Source: Bryobacter sp. CoA8 C33
GTDB taxonomy: Bacteria; Acidobacteriota; Terriglobia; Bryobacterales; Bryobacteraceae
DNA length: 43,658 bases
NCBI GenBank assembly: GCA_019931185.1
Contig: JAINDK010000042.1
Span: forward strand, 1-43,658
Direction of reading: 5' to 3'
A program made the position numbers and the translations under genes. Shown in pieces: positions 8,945-17,537 of this stretch (positions are counted from its first letter, which is position 1; each line of letters begins with the position of its first letter). Below the pieces are notes generated by a model. It made no database searches and had not been told where the DNA came from. It saw nothing but the letters and a program-made list of their open reading frames with translations.

Positions 8945-10504
8945 GTTGCGGAAACGCCAATGGCGGCTGGTGGGATCCACCACCGAAGCGGCGGGATCGG
9001 CACCCATGATCGTCCCCCCCTGGATGTGAGTGCTTTTGTAGGAGATTGCGTCATAGTGCGCCAAAGGGGGTGAAAGCGAGTACGACCGCACAGCCATCGC
9101 CTTGGCAATTGTTTCGATCTTGCTTGTGATGAATTTGTGTATACGCCGCTCGTTGTCTTGCCAGTCCAGTGTCAGCCGCAGTAGCGGATCGCCAATGTGG
9201 TCGGTGTAGATGGGGTCGAGATCCATGAAGTTTGCCGAATACGGTATGTGCTCACCCGAGGAACCAATCCGCGCCGAACGGTCATAAGCTTCGATAGCGG
9301 CTTTCTTCCACTCCGCCCCCCAGTTGGCCTTGATGTTACCGGGGACCGCGCCGAAGTTGGCGATCGGGCGGGCCCCATAAGCAGGGCTCGAAATGTAGGC
9401 GCCACGAATAAAGTCCAAACCGCTGTGGTCGAAATTATCACCGTCGAAATCACTCACCGTCATGTTGGAAGAGCCCGAACCCATGAAGCGGTTGAGCGGC
9501 TTGTCAAAGAACAGCGTAGCCCCTGCCCCCATCACTTGGTGAGTCAGATTGCGGCCAACATTCGGCCCTCCCAGGCCCGACAATAGCAGTAGCCGGGTGT
9601 TGTTCAGGGTCCAACTCGCCAGCACTACGCGGCCGGCGGGCTGAAAGTACTCCTTATTTCCCGACACATAGCTGACACCGGTGATCCGATTTTCTTTGTG
9701 AATCAACCGGCGGACGTGCGCCCCGGTCTTCAGCGTGACTTGGGGGCGCTTGTTGAGCACAGGGAGAAGTGTATTGGAAGGCTGAGCCTTCGCTCCGACC
9801 ATGCAGCCAAACCGTTCACAGAAACCACAATACTGACATGCCGGACGAATGATGCCGTCTGGATTCCGCCAAGTCTGGCTCAGATTCGCATTCGGGGCAG
9901 GAAACGGATGATAGCCAAGGGATTCACTTGCCAAAGTAAAAAGCCGCCCGAACTCGGTTTGCTTGAGCGGAGGTGTCGGATACGGTGCGGAACGCGGGCT
10001 GGCCATCGGATTTCCATCCAATCCGGAGACTCCCAGAATTCGTTCGGCGGCAAGATAAAACGGCTCGATCTGGGAATAAGTAACCCCCCAGTCCTGAATT
10101 GTCGAGCCTGGGGGTAAACGGTCCTTTCCGTAGCGTCGGATAGTAGCCGTTTTCATCTCAAAGACGTCGGGCAAGAACCGGGGTGTCATGCCGTTCCAGT
10201 GCTCGCCGGCTCCCCCCACCCCGTCTCCCGGAAGGAAGCCGCCGAACTGCCGGATTGGTAATGCCTGTTGTCCGGCGTGATTGCGAAAGGTAACAGTTTC
10301 CTTGGCGACATCCTGCATCATGCGATAACGCAGCGCAAAATCAAGTTCGTCCATGCCCTCGATATAAAGCTTGGGGTCGCGCGGTTGCCCGCGCTCGAGT
10401 ACGAGGATGCGGAGTCCTGGGGTATTGCTCAATTCGCGCGCCATTAAGAGGCCAGACCAGCCGCCGCCCACAATAACAACATCGGTTGCGGGTAGTTGAA
10501 TCAT
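8840..10504 (-). CDS. GMC-family FAD dehydrogenase, gluconate 2-dehydrogenase large-subunit type
   Basis: This 554-residue flavoprotein is predicted to oxidise a sugar, sugar acid or polyol. The FAD-binding motif is near the start (VIVGGGWSGLLMAR, glycines at about 13-18). A four-cysteine cluster, C-x2-C-x2-C-x4-C (residues 223, 226, 229, 234), recalls the iron-sulfur site of multi-subunit FAD glucose/gluconate/fructose dehydrogenases. The C-terminus has THIQGGTIMG and NPSGNPTLT, the usual position of the catalytic His-Asn pair. The start overlaps the stop of the small-subunit gene by ATGA, so the two are co-translated. Such enzymes usually also have a multihaem cytochrome c subunit; none is adjacent. 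The substrate is unknown. Confidence 0.9.
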   Translation of the reverse strand: MIQLPATDVVIVGGGWSGLLMARELSNTPGLRILVLERGQPRDPKLYIEGMDELDFALRYRMMQDVAKETVTFRNHAGQQALPIRQFGGFLPGDGVGGAGEHWNGMTPRFLPDVFEMKTATIRRYGKDRLPPGSTIQDWGVTYSQIEPFYLAAERILGVSGLDGNPMASPRSAPYPTPPLKQTEFGRLFTLASESLGYHPFPAPNANLSQTWRNPDGIIRPACQYCGFCERFGCMVGAKAQPSNTLLPVLNKRPQVTLKTGAHVRRLIHKENRITGVSYVSGNKEYFQPAGRVVLASWTLNNTRLLLLSGLGGPNVGRNLTHQVMGAGATLFFDKPLNRFMGSGSSNMTVSDFDGDNFDHSGLDFIRGAYISSPAYGARPIANFGAVPGNIKANWGAEWKKAAIEAYDRSARIGSSGEHIPYSANFMDLDPIYTDHIGDPLLRLTLDWQDNERRIHKFITSKIETIAKAMAVRSYSLSPPLAHYDAISYKSTHIQGGTIMGADPAASVVDPTSRHWRFRNLQILGASTFPQNPSGNPTLTVLALTLFAARHSGK

Positions 10505-11154
10505 GGCTCAAGATCCTCCCAGGGGCGAAGCGGGCGATTGAGAATTTGGCTGAGCGATTGCGGCCGGGGTCGAAAGGCTTGCCCCGAGTGCTGGTCGACA
10601 TCGCGCGCCCAACTCATGTAAGGCCCGGGAAATCCAATCAACTGCCATCCGATCAGGTCGCGGTTACCGCCATGCATTGGGTCGCAGAACATCCCCTCCA
10701 GAGTGTGCTGACGCAGTAGCCGAAAAAAGTAAGTCCGCTCGATCGAGCGCAAACGGTCATCCTGCTCCGTTGGAGTCAGGGAATCGAAGCCTGCCAGTAG
10801 CTTCAGCTGCTGCCGGTAAATCTGGCGTGGGTTGGCAGCAGACTGATAACCCTGCTCGGGGCTGCCATCGGCGAATGGCGGAAGGACGTAGCGGTAGCGG
10901 TCTCGCCCATAAGGGCCGGCTAGTTGACGATCAATGTAAAGCGCAACACCGGCTTCCCGCGCGCCCGGTCCGGCTTCATCCGAGGGAAAAATGCGCGAAG
11001 TCGCTGCCTCCACGATTTTCGCTTCGTCTGTCGTGAAGAACCGTAATGATACATCCACGCTTGGACCGGCAGGCTGGGGCATTAACTGGCCATCCAGGGC
11101 ATAAACCAGCAGAGGGCATTGCGCACTGAGTGTCAGGAAATGGCGGCGCCGCAT
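10501..11154 (-). CDS. gluconate 2-dehydrogenase subunit 3-like protein (Tat-exported small subunit)
   Basis: The product is 217 residues and begins with a twin-arginine-like signal, RRRHFLTLSAQ. The body matches the small-subunit family paired with GMC dehydrogenases (FFTTDEAKIVEAATSRIFP, ALYIDRQLAG, DPMHGGNRDLIGWQLIGFPG). In known enzymes this subunit is needed for maturation and for Tat export of the flavoprotein, which has no signal of its own. It is the first gene of the two-gene operon; its stop overlaps the dehydrogenase start (ATGA at 10501-10504). It is divergent from the haemoglobin gene, with starts close together, so the two may share a promoter region. Confidence 0.88.
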   Translation of the reverse strand: MRRRHFLTLSAQCPLLVYALDGQLMPQPAGPSVDVSLRFFTTDEAKIVEAATSRIFPSDEAGPGAREAGVALYIDRQLAGPYGRDRYRYVLPPFADGSPEQGYQSAANPRQIYRQQLKLLAGFDSLTPTEQDDRLRSIERTYFFRLLRQHTLEGMFCDPMHGGNRDLIGWQLIGFPGPYMSWARDVDQHSGQAFRPRPQSLSQILNRPLRPWEDLEP

Positions 11155-11185
11155 GGGCTTGATTGTATCCGTTTACGATGAGATT

Positions 11186-11572
11186 GTGAGTGAAACAAGT
11201 GTAGCTGAAGAAGATGTTTACCAGCGAATCGGGGAGGAAGGCTTTGCCCGAATGGTTTCGGCTTTTTACAGGCAGGTTTCGAGCGACGACATTCTGGGGC
11301 CCATGTATCCGAAGCACGATCTGGCTGGAGCCGAGGAGCGTCTGCGCGATTTCTTGCGATTCCGCTTCGGTGGGCCCATGGACTATCTCGAAAAACGAGG
11401 CCATCCGCGATTGAGAATGCGTCATGTTCCTTTCCACGTCGACGAACAGGCCCGCGACCGCTGGGTTCAGTTCATGGACCGCGCAATCGAAGAAGCTGAA
11501 ATCCCGGAGAATGTGGCAACAACGCTCCGCAACTTTTTCCACTCCACGGCAACTTTTCTGCGCAACGCCTAA
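11186..11572 (+). CDS. truncated haemoglobin, group II (TrHbO-like)
   Basis: This is a small haem protein of about 128 residues, likely to bind O2 or act in NO or redox chemistry. Family features are VYQRIGEEGFARMVSAFY, GPMYPKHDLAGAEERLRDFL, the FGGP turn, and GHPRLRMRHVPFHV with the proximal-histidine region. I prefer the GTG at 11186 because the resulting N-terminus (MSETSVAEEDVYQRIG) has the usual short lead-in of this family. An in-frame ATG at 11153 would add 11 residues and overlap the divergent gene by 2 bp; neither start has a strong ribosome-binding site. The adjacent flavin dehydrogenase might reflect shared redox control, but that is speculative. Confidence 0.9.
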   Translation: MSETSVAEEDVYQRIGEEGFARMVSAFYRQVSSDDILGPMYPKHDLAGAEERLRDFLRFRFGGPMDYLEKRGHPRLRMRHVPFHVDEQARDRWVQFMDRAIEEAEIPENVATTLRNFFHSTATFLRNA

Positions 11573-11584
11573 ACGCCTACACGG

Positions 11585-12075
11585 CGAGCAAGGCGCCGCC
11601 GGGATCGATCGCCGCGGCCGAAAAGCTAGGATCAAACTGGAGAGGCTCGCCGTCCGCGGGAGGACGAGTGCGATGAGGGCTGGTGTCAAGGCATGCCGCG
11701 GGCTGGTATTGAACAGCAAGTCCTTCAGCACTCACGCCACCGACAGCGCCCCGAGGGTATCTCCGGTGACTCCAGAGATTCTAATCGCGAGAGCTTTCCG
11801 CAGAATCAACCCGGCAACCCTGGCTGCTTTTGTACCCATCCGGCAAGCAGGCTAACCCCGCGAAAACCGTGATGAGAAACAACATGAAGCGCGCACGGGA
11901 CAAGAACTGACCGATCATCTTTTTCATAGCTTGGACGATCCAGACCGGCAGGCCACGATTCAGCCCAAGAACTAAGGGCCGGACAGCAGCCGCGAGTGCT
12001 GCCGGATCATGAACTACTCGAACCGCTGCGCGGTAATCGCACGCCTGCGTGTCGATCATGCGGAGCGAGACATAA
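11585..12075 (-). pseudogene. ADOP/MacB-FtsX-like permease, C-terminal remnant
   Basis: On the minus strand, 12059 to about 11845 reads VVHDPAALAAAVRPLV, LPVWIVQAMKKMIGQFLSRAR and FLITVFAGLACL, matching the region before and into the last FtsX domain of ADOP permeases. In another frame, about 11830-11590 reads LILRKALAIRISGVTGDTLG, a stop, then VLKDLLFNTSPRHALT and a hydrophobic final helix, matching the end of the domain. About 35 residues between the halves (the REIGIRMALGA region) are missing. Frameshift, stop and deletion make it dead. Its N-terminal half may be the remnant at 15560-16994. Confidence 0.75.
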
Positions 12076-12138
12076 AACTGGCCGTTTAGTTCGTATGAAC
12101 ACCTTTATCGAGACCTTCTCTTTTGACATCTTTCATGA

Positions 12139-12939
12139 CTCCCACCGCTTCCCGCCCTGAACGGAGATTCTCAAGGCCGCTTTGTATTCGGCAGCTCGCC
12201 GGGCGGCAAGTACCGGAAAAAGACCGCGGCTATGGTCGCGAGCCAGATGGTGAAGCTCTCCAGCGCCTACAACAACCCCCGTTTTTTCATGGGCGACTCT
12301 CTGATGAATCCTTACATGGAGTCGTTGTCCGCGGAGCTATTGAAAAGGAACCAGAAGGTCCTCTTCGATGGATATCTTCGTGCGAACCCTCTGCCGGGCG
12401 ATCCCGAACGCGCAGAAAAATGGGCTGCGGCCGGCTGTTATCGAGTGCGGCTTGGAATCGAAAGCGGCGACGCGGATGTTCTGCAGATGATCGACAAGCG
12501 CACCGGACCGGCAGTGATCTCCCGCGCGCTCCGTTCGTTGTCTGGAGCTGGAATTCGAACGACTACCTGCTGGATTGTTGGATTTCCCGGCGAGACTGAG
12601 TCCGCCTTTCAGGAGACCTTGCGGTTCATCGAGGCGAACCATGAATGGATCTATGAGGTGGAAGCTCATCCGTTCACCTACTTTCCCAGCGGCCAGGTCG
12701 CGTCAGATCGGTGGATTCCGGTTCGCCTCTACGACGAGGATGTCCAGAAAGCGATGAAGTTCGGAGTATGGGACGTCTCCGCAGCGAATCCGGAACGATC
12801 CGAGCGATATCGCCGGCTGCACAGGGTTGCGGCGCTGGCGTCAAAACTCAAGATGCGTAACCTGTACTCATTCCAGGAGCGGTCAGCTGCAGACGCCCGA
12901 TGGCTCGACTTGCATCCACGCGCAATTGCGGCATACTGA
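12139..12939 (+). pseudogene. B12-binding-type radical SAM protein, C-terminal remnant lacking the CxxxCxxC motif
   Basis: The frame is open from just after a TGA at 12136-12138. It carries GGKYRKKT, FMGDSLMNPYMESLSAEL, VLFDGYLRANPLPGD, RVRLGIESGDADVLQMIDKR and WIVGFPGETESAFQETL, all typical of radical SAM (Elp3/MiaB-like fold) proteins that usually carry an N-terminal cobalamin-binding domain. Where the three cluster cysteines should lie (just before SSPGGKYRKK, near 12170-12195) the frame reads SQGRFVFGSS with no cysteine. The B12 domain is absent. It therefore cannot hold the iron-sulfur cluster and is best read as a truncated, decayed gene, although the last 235 codons (from the ATG at 12232) remain open. 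Confidence 0.75.
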
Positions 12940-12945
12940 GATCGA

Positions 12946-13716
12946 TCAAAACAGCTGTGAAAGGCGCTCTCGAACGGCTCTTTGTCGATCTCGCGAGACA
13001 GTAACCTTAGTTCGGGTCTGATCGCGAAGGGTGACCGTTATCTGGTCTGCGAATCGAGTGTTCAATTCCAAAATCAAGTCTAAGTTCACCAATACCGACC
13101 TGTGTACTCTGAGGAAACGAGACCCCGGCTTCTCTTCGAGAGTTTGAATCGAAAAGTCGACCGGAAACTGCCTTTCCTGAACCACCGCGCAGATCAGTTT
13201 GTTCTTGGCCACGAAATGGCTGATGTTCTCCAGGTCGACTAGATGCACGATATCGCCGACGCGGGACGTGATGCGCTTGATCGGGTTTGCCTGCCGCAGC
13301 AATTCGGCCAGACGCAGAGGTTCGGCCATCCAAGCGGGACGGGCTTGTTCCGGTATGCGTTGTAGTTTTGCCACGGCCCGGGCAAGGGGTTCCGATTCGA
13401 CGGGTTTCAGCAGATAGTCGACCGAATTCACCTCGAAGGCGCGGATGGCGTATTGGTCATAGGCCGTCGTGAAAACCACTAGGGGCGGTTGCACAATCTG
13501 GGCAAGTAATTCAAAGCCGTTTAGGCCTGGCATCTGGATGTCCAGAAAGAGCGCGTCGAGCCCTTCGCTTCGTTCCGTTAACCTCGGGATCGCCTTTGCT
13601 GGATTGGTCTCTGTTCCCACTACAGTGACACCGAGATCTGCCAACATCGCTGCCAGACGTTCGCTGGCGAGAGGCTCGTCGTCGATTAGAAACGCCTTCA
13701 AGTCAAAACGCTTCAT
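12946..13716 (-). CDS. LytTR-family response regulator
   Basis: This 256-residue two-component regulator has a receiver domain (AFLIDDEPLASERL, phosphoacceptor Asp59 in FLDIQMPGLNGFE, Thr83 and Lys104 in the usual places). A C-terminal LytTR DNA-binding domain (about 145-256) includes RFLRVHRSVLVNLDLI. LytTR regulators usually control extracellular polysaccharide, autolysis or quorum-type responses. The start ATG overlaps the stop of the upstream kinase fragment (13713-13716), the normal coupled kinase-regulator order. Only the ATPase end of that kinase survives, so the regulator is now effectively an orphan. The stop is 6 bp from the end of the convergent radical SAM remnant. Confidence 0.94.
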   Translation of the reverse strand: MKRFDLKAFLIDDEPLASERLAAMLADLGVTVVGTETNPAKAIPRLTERSEGLDALFLDIQMPGLNGFELLAQIVQPPLVVFTTAYDQYAIRAFEVNSVDYLLKPVESEPLARAVAKLQRIPEQARPAWMAEPLRLAELLRQANPIKRITSRVGDIVHLVDLENISHFVAKNKLICAVVQERQFPVDFSIQTLEEKPGSRFLRVHRSVLVNLDLILELNTRFADQITVTLRDQTRTKVTVSRDRQRAVRERLSQLF

Positions 13717-14022
13717 GCAGTTGCTCCGGATGCTGGAGTGAACATCTCAACGCAGCAGCCTCCCGGTCTTGTGTAAACCCGCAATCCGGCTTTTCCGGGC
13801 GCGCCGTAAACCAGATCGAGGCGTGCGCGCAGATTTTCCAGCCCGTGCCCCTTAGGGGAGTCTTCGATACGGAATCCTACCCCGGAATCCCGCACCCGGA
13901 CCCACAGCATGTCGTCAGTCCGTTCCGCGCTGACGATGATGGACCCACCCTCCGGTGCTGGATCCACGGCATACTTCACTGCATTTTCCACCAGGGTTTG
14001 GATAGACATCGGTGGCACCGGC
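13713..14022 (-). pseudogene. LytS-type sensor histidine kinase, C-terminal ATPase fragment only
   Basis: About 100 residues of the HATPase domain remain: PVPPMSIQTLVENAVKYAV (N box), VRVRDSGVGFRIEDSPKG (G1) and GHGLENLRARLDLVYG (G2), ending in MFTPASGATA. Reading upstream, homology stops at about 14022, exactly where transposase coding begins on the other strand. The sensor, membrane and phosphoacceptor (His_kinase) parts are missing. A 264-codon minus-strand frame continues to 14507, but beyond 14022 it is only the antisense of the transposase. The kinase was destroyed by a transposon-linked insertion or deletion. Confidence 0.85.
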
Positions 14023-14814
14023 TCGGACTGCCAGGCGAGAAGTGGGAGAAGCAAGCCATTCTGGACTATCAAACGCAATACCCGTTGGAAGGCTACCGGC
14101 GGCTTACTTACATGATGATCGACGCCGATGTGGTGGCCGTTAGCCCGTCGAGCGTCTTTCGCGTGCTGCGCCAAGCAGACCGCTTGCGCCGGTGGGCGCA
14201 CAAGACCAGCAAAAAAGGCACGGGTTTCCAGCAACCCCTCAAGCCGCATGAACATTGGCACATCGACATCTCCTACATCAACATCCACGGCACGTTCTAC
14301 TATCCGTGCGCCGTGCTCGATGGGGCCAGCCGCTATCTGATCGCTTGGAGCCTGCGCGAGTCCATGACGGAGGCCGAAGTGGAAATCCCGCTCCAGCGGG
14401 CCAAGGAGAAGTTCCCCAACGCCCGGCCTCGCATCATCTCCGACAATGGCCCGCAGTTCATCGCCAAGGACTTTAAGGAGTTCATCCGCATCTCGGGGAT
14501 GACACACATTCGCACCGCGCCTTAGCTATCCGCAGTCCAACGGGAAGCTGGAACGCTGGAACGGCACGATCAAAAGCGAGTGCATCCGTCCGGGTGTTCC
14601 GCTTTGCCTGGACGATGCCATCCGCCTCATCGAGCAGTATGTAGCTGTCTACAACGAGCAGCGCCTGCACAGCTCCATTGGCTACGTCACGCCCAAGGAC
14701 ATGCTCGAAGGCCACCGCCAAGCGATTCATGATGCCCGCGACCACAAGTTGGAAACCGCACGCCAACGGCGGGAACAAGCATCCAGAAATCGACTCACAC
14801 AAGATGCCGCCTAA
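14023..14814 (+). mobile_element. IS3-family transposase (rve/DDE integrase core), 5'-truncated and frameshifted
   Basis: The frame begins inside OrfB (WEKQAILDYQTQYPLEGYRR) and runs through the integrase core: HEHWHIDISYINIHGTFYY (first Asp), RPRIISDNGPQFIAKDF (second Asp), then in the +1 frame SNGKLERWNGTIK (Glu) and LHSSIGYVTPKDMLEG, ending at the stop 14812-14814. The frame breaks at 14523-14525. Deleting the single G at 14525 restores TAPYYPQSNGKLERW, the family consensus, so a one-base insertion explains the break. OrfA and the OrfB N-terminus are missing, and the left side abuts the kinase fragment directly. No terminal inverted repeats or target-site duplication were identified. Non-functional. 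Confidence 0.88.
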
Positions 14815-15559
14815 CCGATAACCAGCTTGTCAGGTAAAACGGAAGCAGGCTGCGGGGACGCAACCTTGCCGAGGGATAGCCAGACGGACTCATCGAGACG
14901 ATGTATACACGGGCGGTGATGCAGTCTACGCCGCCCAGCTACCCACTCCATCGGATCGATAGATCCCCATGCCTTGAAAATCCCCGCCCGCAGGGCGGAA
15001 TCTCCCTCTTACGCGAACTCCACAACCTTCATCTTCACGCTGAACCAAAACATGCATTGATTGAGCGGATAAACCTTAGTCACATCCCGCACGTCGACCA
15101 GAGGGCCGATCCCACTGTTGGCAGTACTCATGTTCGGAAGCATAAACCGCAATTTTGCATTTCAAGCGCCACAATTGACGAAGGCTGGGATGCTTCCGAC
15201 GAAAGGCTGCATAGACACGCTATTCCGCTCCGAAGGGCGTGGTGCTGCAACTGGGCCAGGTCTCAAATTTGGGAGAACGGCAGCGTGGGCGGGTTCCATT
15301 TTCGGTTCGCTCGAGAGTTCCGCGATTTTGGAACACACCTGAAAACAGCCAATTTGCCTGGTTTCGGAAGTTTGGAGTCCGCCTTGCTTTGGTGCTTGCC
15401 GATTCGAAAGCCTAAGGGAGAGCACGCGTTGATGGAGAGTTTGTCGGGATTTCGTCATGACCAGTTTGGCATTCTGTCGCAATGGGCCGGCAGCGGAGAT
15501 TACGCCACTGTAAGTCCGGGTCCAAAGCCCGTCGGCGCCGACAACGAGTGTTCCGGAAA
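14815..15559. other. degraded DNA without a supported gene
   Basis: Several frames of 70-245 codons are open on both strands, but none resembles a known family and stops are scattered in all likely ones. A short GC hairpin (CCGCCC/GGGCGG) lies near 14986-15000. By position the right half would be the continuation of the decayed ADOP permease on the minus strand; recognisable similarity ends near 15560. Confidence 0.4.
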
Positions 15560-16994
15560 ATTTCCCTCAAAGAAAGATTTCGTTCACGATCACCACTCTG
15601 GGTGCGCTGGCATCGCCGGTACAGACGGGGGCTTATGAACAGGCCTCTCTTTGACTGAGTAAACATAAAGCGGGGACCGTGAGGTGGCGAATCGTTCTAA
15701 TCGGGGACGACACCGGGCCGGCAAGCCGTCGAGCTTGCGAGGAATCGTCTGACTGAAGCAGATTCGCGCCAGCTTATTGGCTTACATTGCGGCCCGCGAA
15801 AACACTCGCAGAGTCAGCACATGGCCGGGCGGGAAGTCGAAAGCGATTCAGGAGAGCGCGGGCATACCGCGGAAACGGTCGCGAACGGTTCCCCCCTCGG
15901 GTGCGATGCTTGAGCGTGCGCTGCAGGACTGCAGGGGACATAAGAAGCGTCGTTGGGAATACAGTGGCCAGATTGCCGAGGGCTGCCTGGACATCCGTCG
16001 CCAAGCCATCGATTCAGGGCGAACTCACCAGGAAATCGTGATGAAATGCGATGAACGCCGCCCGCGTAAGCAACAATCCGAGGATGCCACTGGAAAAAGT
16101 CAGAAGCAAGAATTTGGTCTGCAACGGTCCGATAAGTTGCCCCCGGATTGCAAACTCACCAGCGTTCGGGGCCCCGCGCGCCAACAGGAGATTGGCGACA
16201 GTGGCGCAGGCAGTCGCCGGCACAAAATCAACGGGAAAGATCAGAATCACAAGAGATAGCTTTACTTTGCCCGTGATGTTAAGGACGCGGTAGTCCGCGC
16301 CGGCAGCAGCCAGAATCAGGGCAAATTCCGCTTGGGCTTGCTCAATCGGCATGCCCGGAGACAACCGGTCCGCGGCTAGCAGGCAATGCGAATTACGGTG
16401 CTGCGCCTGCTGCGAAATCAATGCTATCCGTGTCCAGAGCTTGTTCTTCGCGAGAGAGAGAAAGCGGGTTAGAAAACACCAGTAAACCGGCGAGGCCCCT
16501 CACACAAATCAGTGAAGCTGCGTTCGGCTCAGAGCGGGAGAATCGCTCCGCCAGATGCCCTCGCAAAGAATCACTACTTCATCCCGGCCCGGCGCAAATT
16601 CTTGCGGCGTGACATTCCACCCGCGAATGATTCGTGCGCCCAGCAGAGCAAACCAGCCTTGCGACACAAGCGACGAGGCGTACCGCGCCGGTTCGGTTTG
16701 GTGCGGCTGGATGGAGACGGGCTACGAAGCCAAGCACACCAAGTCCGCCGATTGGCCTGCCTGACGATAGCCAAGAGAATGGCCGGCACGGACCGGCAAC
16801 CGGGATGGCGCGCCGTGGCGACGCATTGTTTGCCGAGGCTTGAACACGCGCTCTGGTTGCGCGCGGGTCAGCGGCTTCAGCAAGACCCCATCCACGACCG
16901 GAAACATAGCCGTGTTGTAGCCAATAGCCACGGGCGGAGTCAGAGTGGCGGCAAGCCCGAAACCGGGGTGGGCGAGAAAGGTACACGTGGTCAA
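15560..16994 (-). pseudogene. ADOP-type ABC permease, N-terminal and middle remnant
   Basis: The minus strand has separated blocks in family order. At about 16994-16850: HPGFGLAATLT, IGYNTAMFPVVDGVLLKPLT and PERVF, the N-terminal membrane segment of ADOP/MacB-like permeases. At about 16385-16030: DRLSPGMPIEQAQAEF, then ATACATVANLLLARGAP and GPLQTKFLLLTFSSGILGLL, the first FtsX domain. At about 16000-15800: a weak match to the linker. At about 15630-15560: GDASAPRVVIVNEIFL, the start of the second periplasmic domain, followed by a stop. The blocks lie in different frames with stops and lost sequence between them. ADOP proteins are macrolide-exporter-like permeases without an adjacent ATPase, abundant in Acidobacteriota. 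Clearly non-functional. Confidence 0.72.
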
Positions 16995-17051
16995 TTTGAG
17001 GTTTTGCCCGCACGTATCCGCTCAGCATAACGATATGACTTGAAATGCCGA

Positions 17052-17537
17052 TCAATCCAGCCTTCGTTTTTCGGGACGCAATGGCTCTCTTCCCATGCGG
17101 GCTGGCAGCCGGTACACATTCCGGTAATCGCTGTTTGTGAAAAAAAGATCCTGGCCACAGCTCCAGATTGCCACCAAGTCCGCGTGCGCCGCGCGAGGGG
17201 TGACGATGTGGACGGATGCCCCGGTTGGAAAGGACATCAGAGTAGCGATCCTTCGGCCCCGGTCATCGATTGCCACCAGTTTGCTGTCACTCACGGAAAG
17301 CCGAATGCGAGGCTTGGGAAGCGGGAGGTCTGGTTCGGCAACCGCCACAGCTCGAACCGGCGGCGAGGCGAGAAAGCGGTCATGATCCAATGCTCCAAGC
17401 CAAAGAATTTCCTTCCGAGTGAACCAAATCTTGGTGTGGCGTGTTCGCCCGTCATAGGCGGCCTTCAAGGGGATTCCCGAGTAGGCCGCTGAGGTGGAGG
17501 GAGCAAAGGCGGCAAGAAGAACCCGGCGGGAAAGCAT
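17052..17537 (-). CDS. hypothetical exported protein
   Basis: This 161-residue protein has no family I recognise. The start (MLSRRVLLAAFAPSTSAAY) looks like a signal peptide. The rest is beta-rich, with RTRHTKIWFTRKEILWLGAL, LVAIDDRGRRIATLMSFPTG and LVAIWSCGQDLFFTNSDYRN, and could be part of a small beta-sheet domain. The start overlaps the stop of the dienelactone hydrolase gene as TAATG (17535-17539), so it is probably translated by coupling as the last gene of that operon. The DNA just downstream is decayed, so the C-terminus might be truncated. Confidence 0.6.
   Translation of the reverse strand: MLSRRVLLAAFAPSTSAAYSGIPLKAAYDGRTRHTKIWFTRKEILWLGALDHDRFLASPPVRAVAVAEPDLPLPKPRIRLSVSDSKLVAIDDRGRRIATLMSFPTGASVHIVTPRAAHADLVAIWSCGQDLFFTNSDYRNVYRLPARMGREPLRPEKRRLD

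Noticed and set aside
12123-12599. 158-codon plus-strand frame
   Set aside because: It overlaps the radical SAM remnant in another frame and has no family resemblance.
13713-14507. 264-codon minus-strand frame as a complete histidine kinase
   Set aside because: Only the part below about 14022 is kinase; the rest is the antisense of the transposase.
14901-15638. 245-codon plus-strand frame
   Set aside because: Its composition is not protein-like, it has no motif, and its right end is antisense to a recognisable ADOP fragment.
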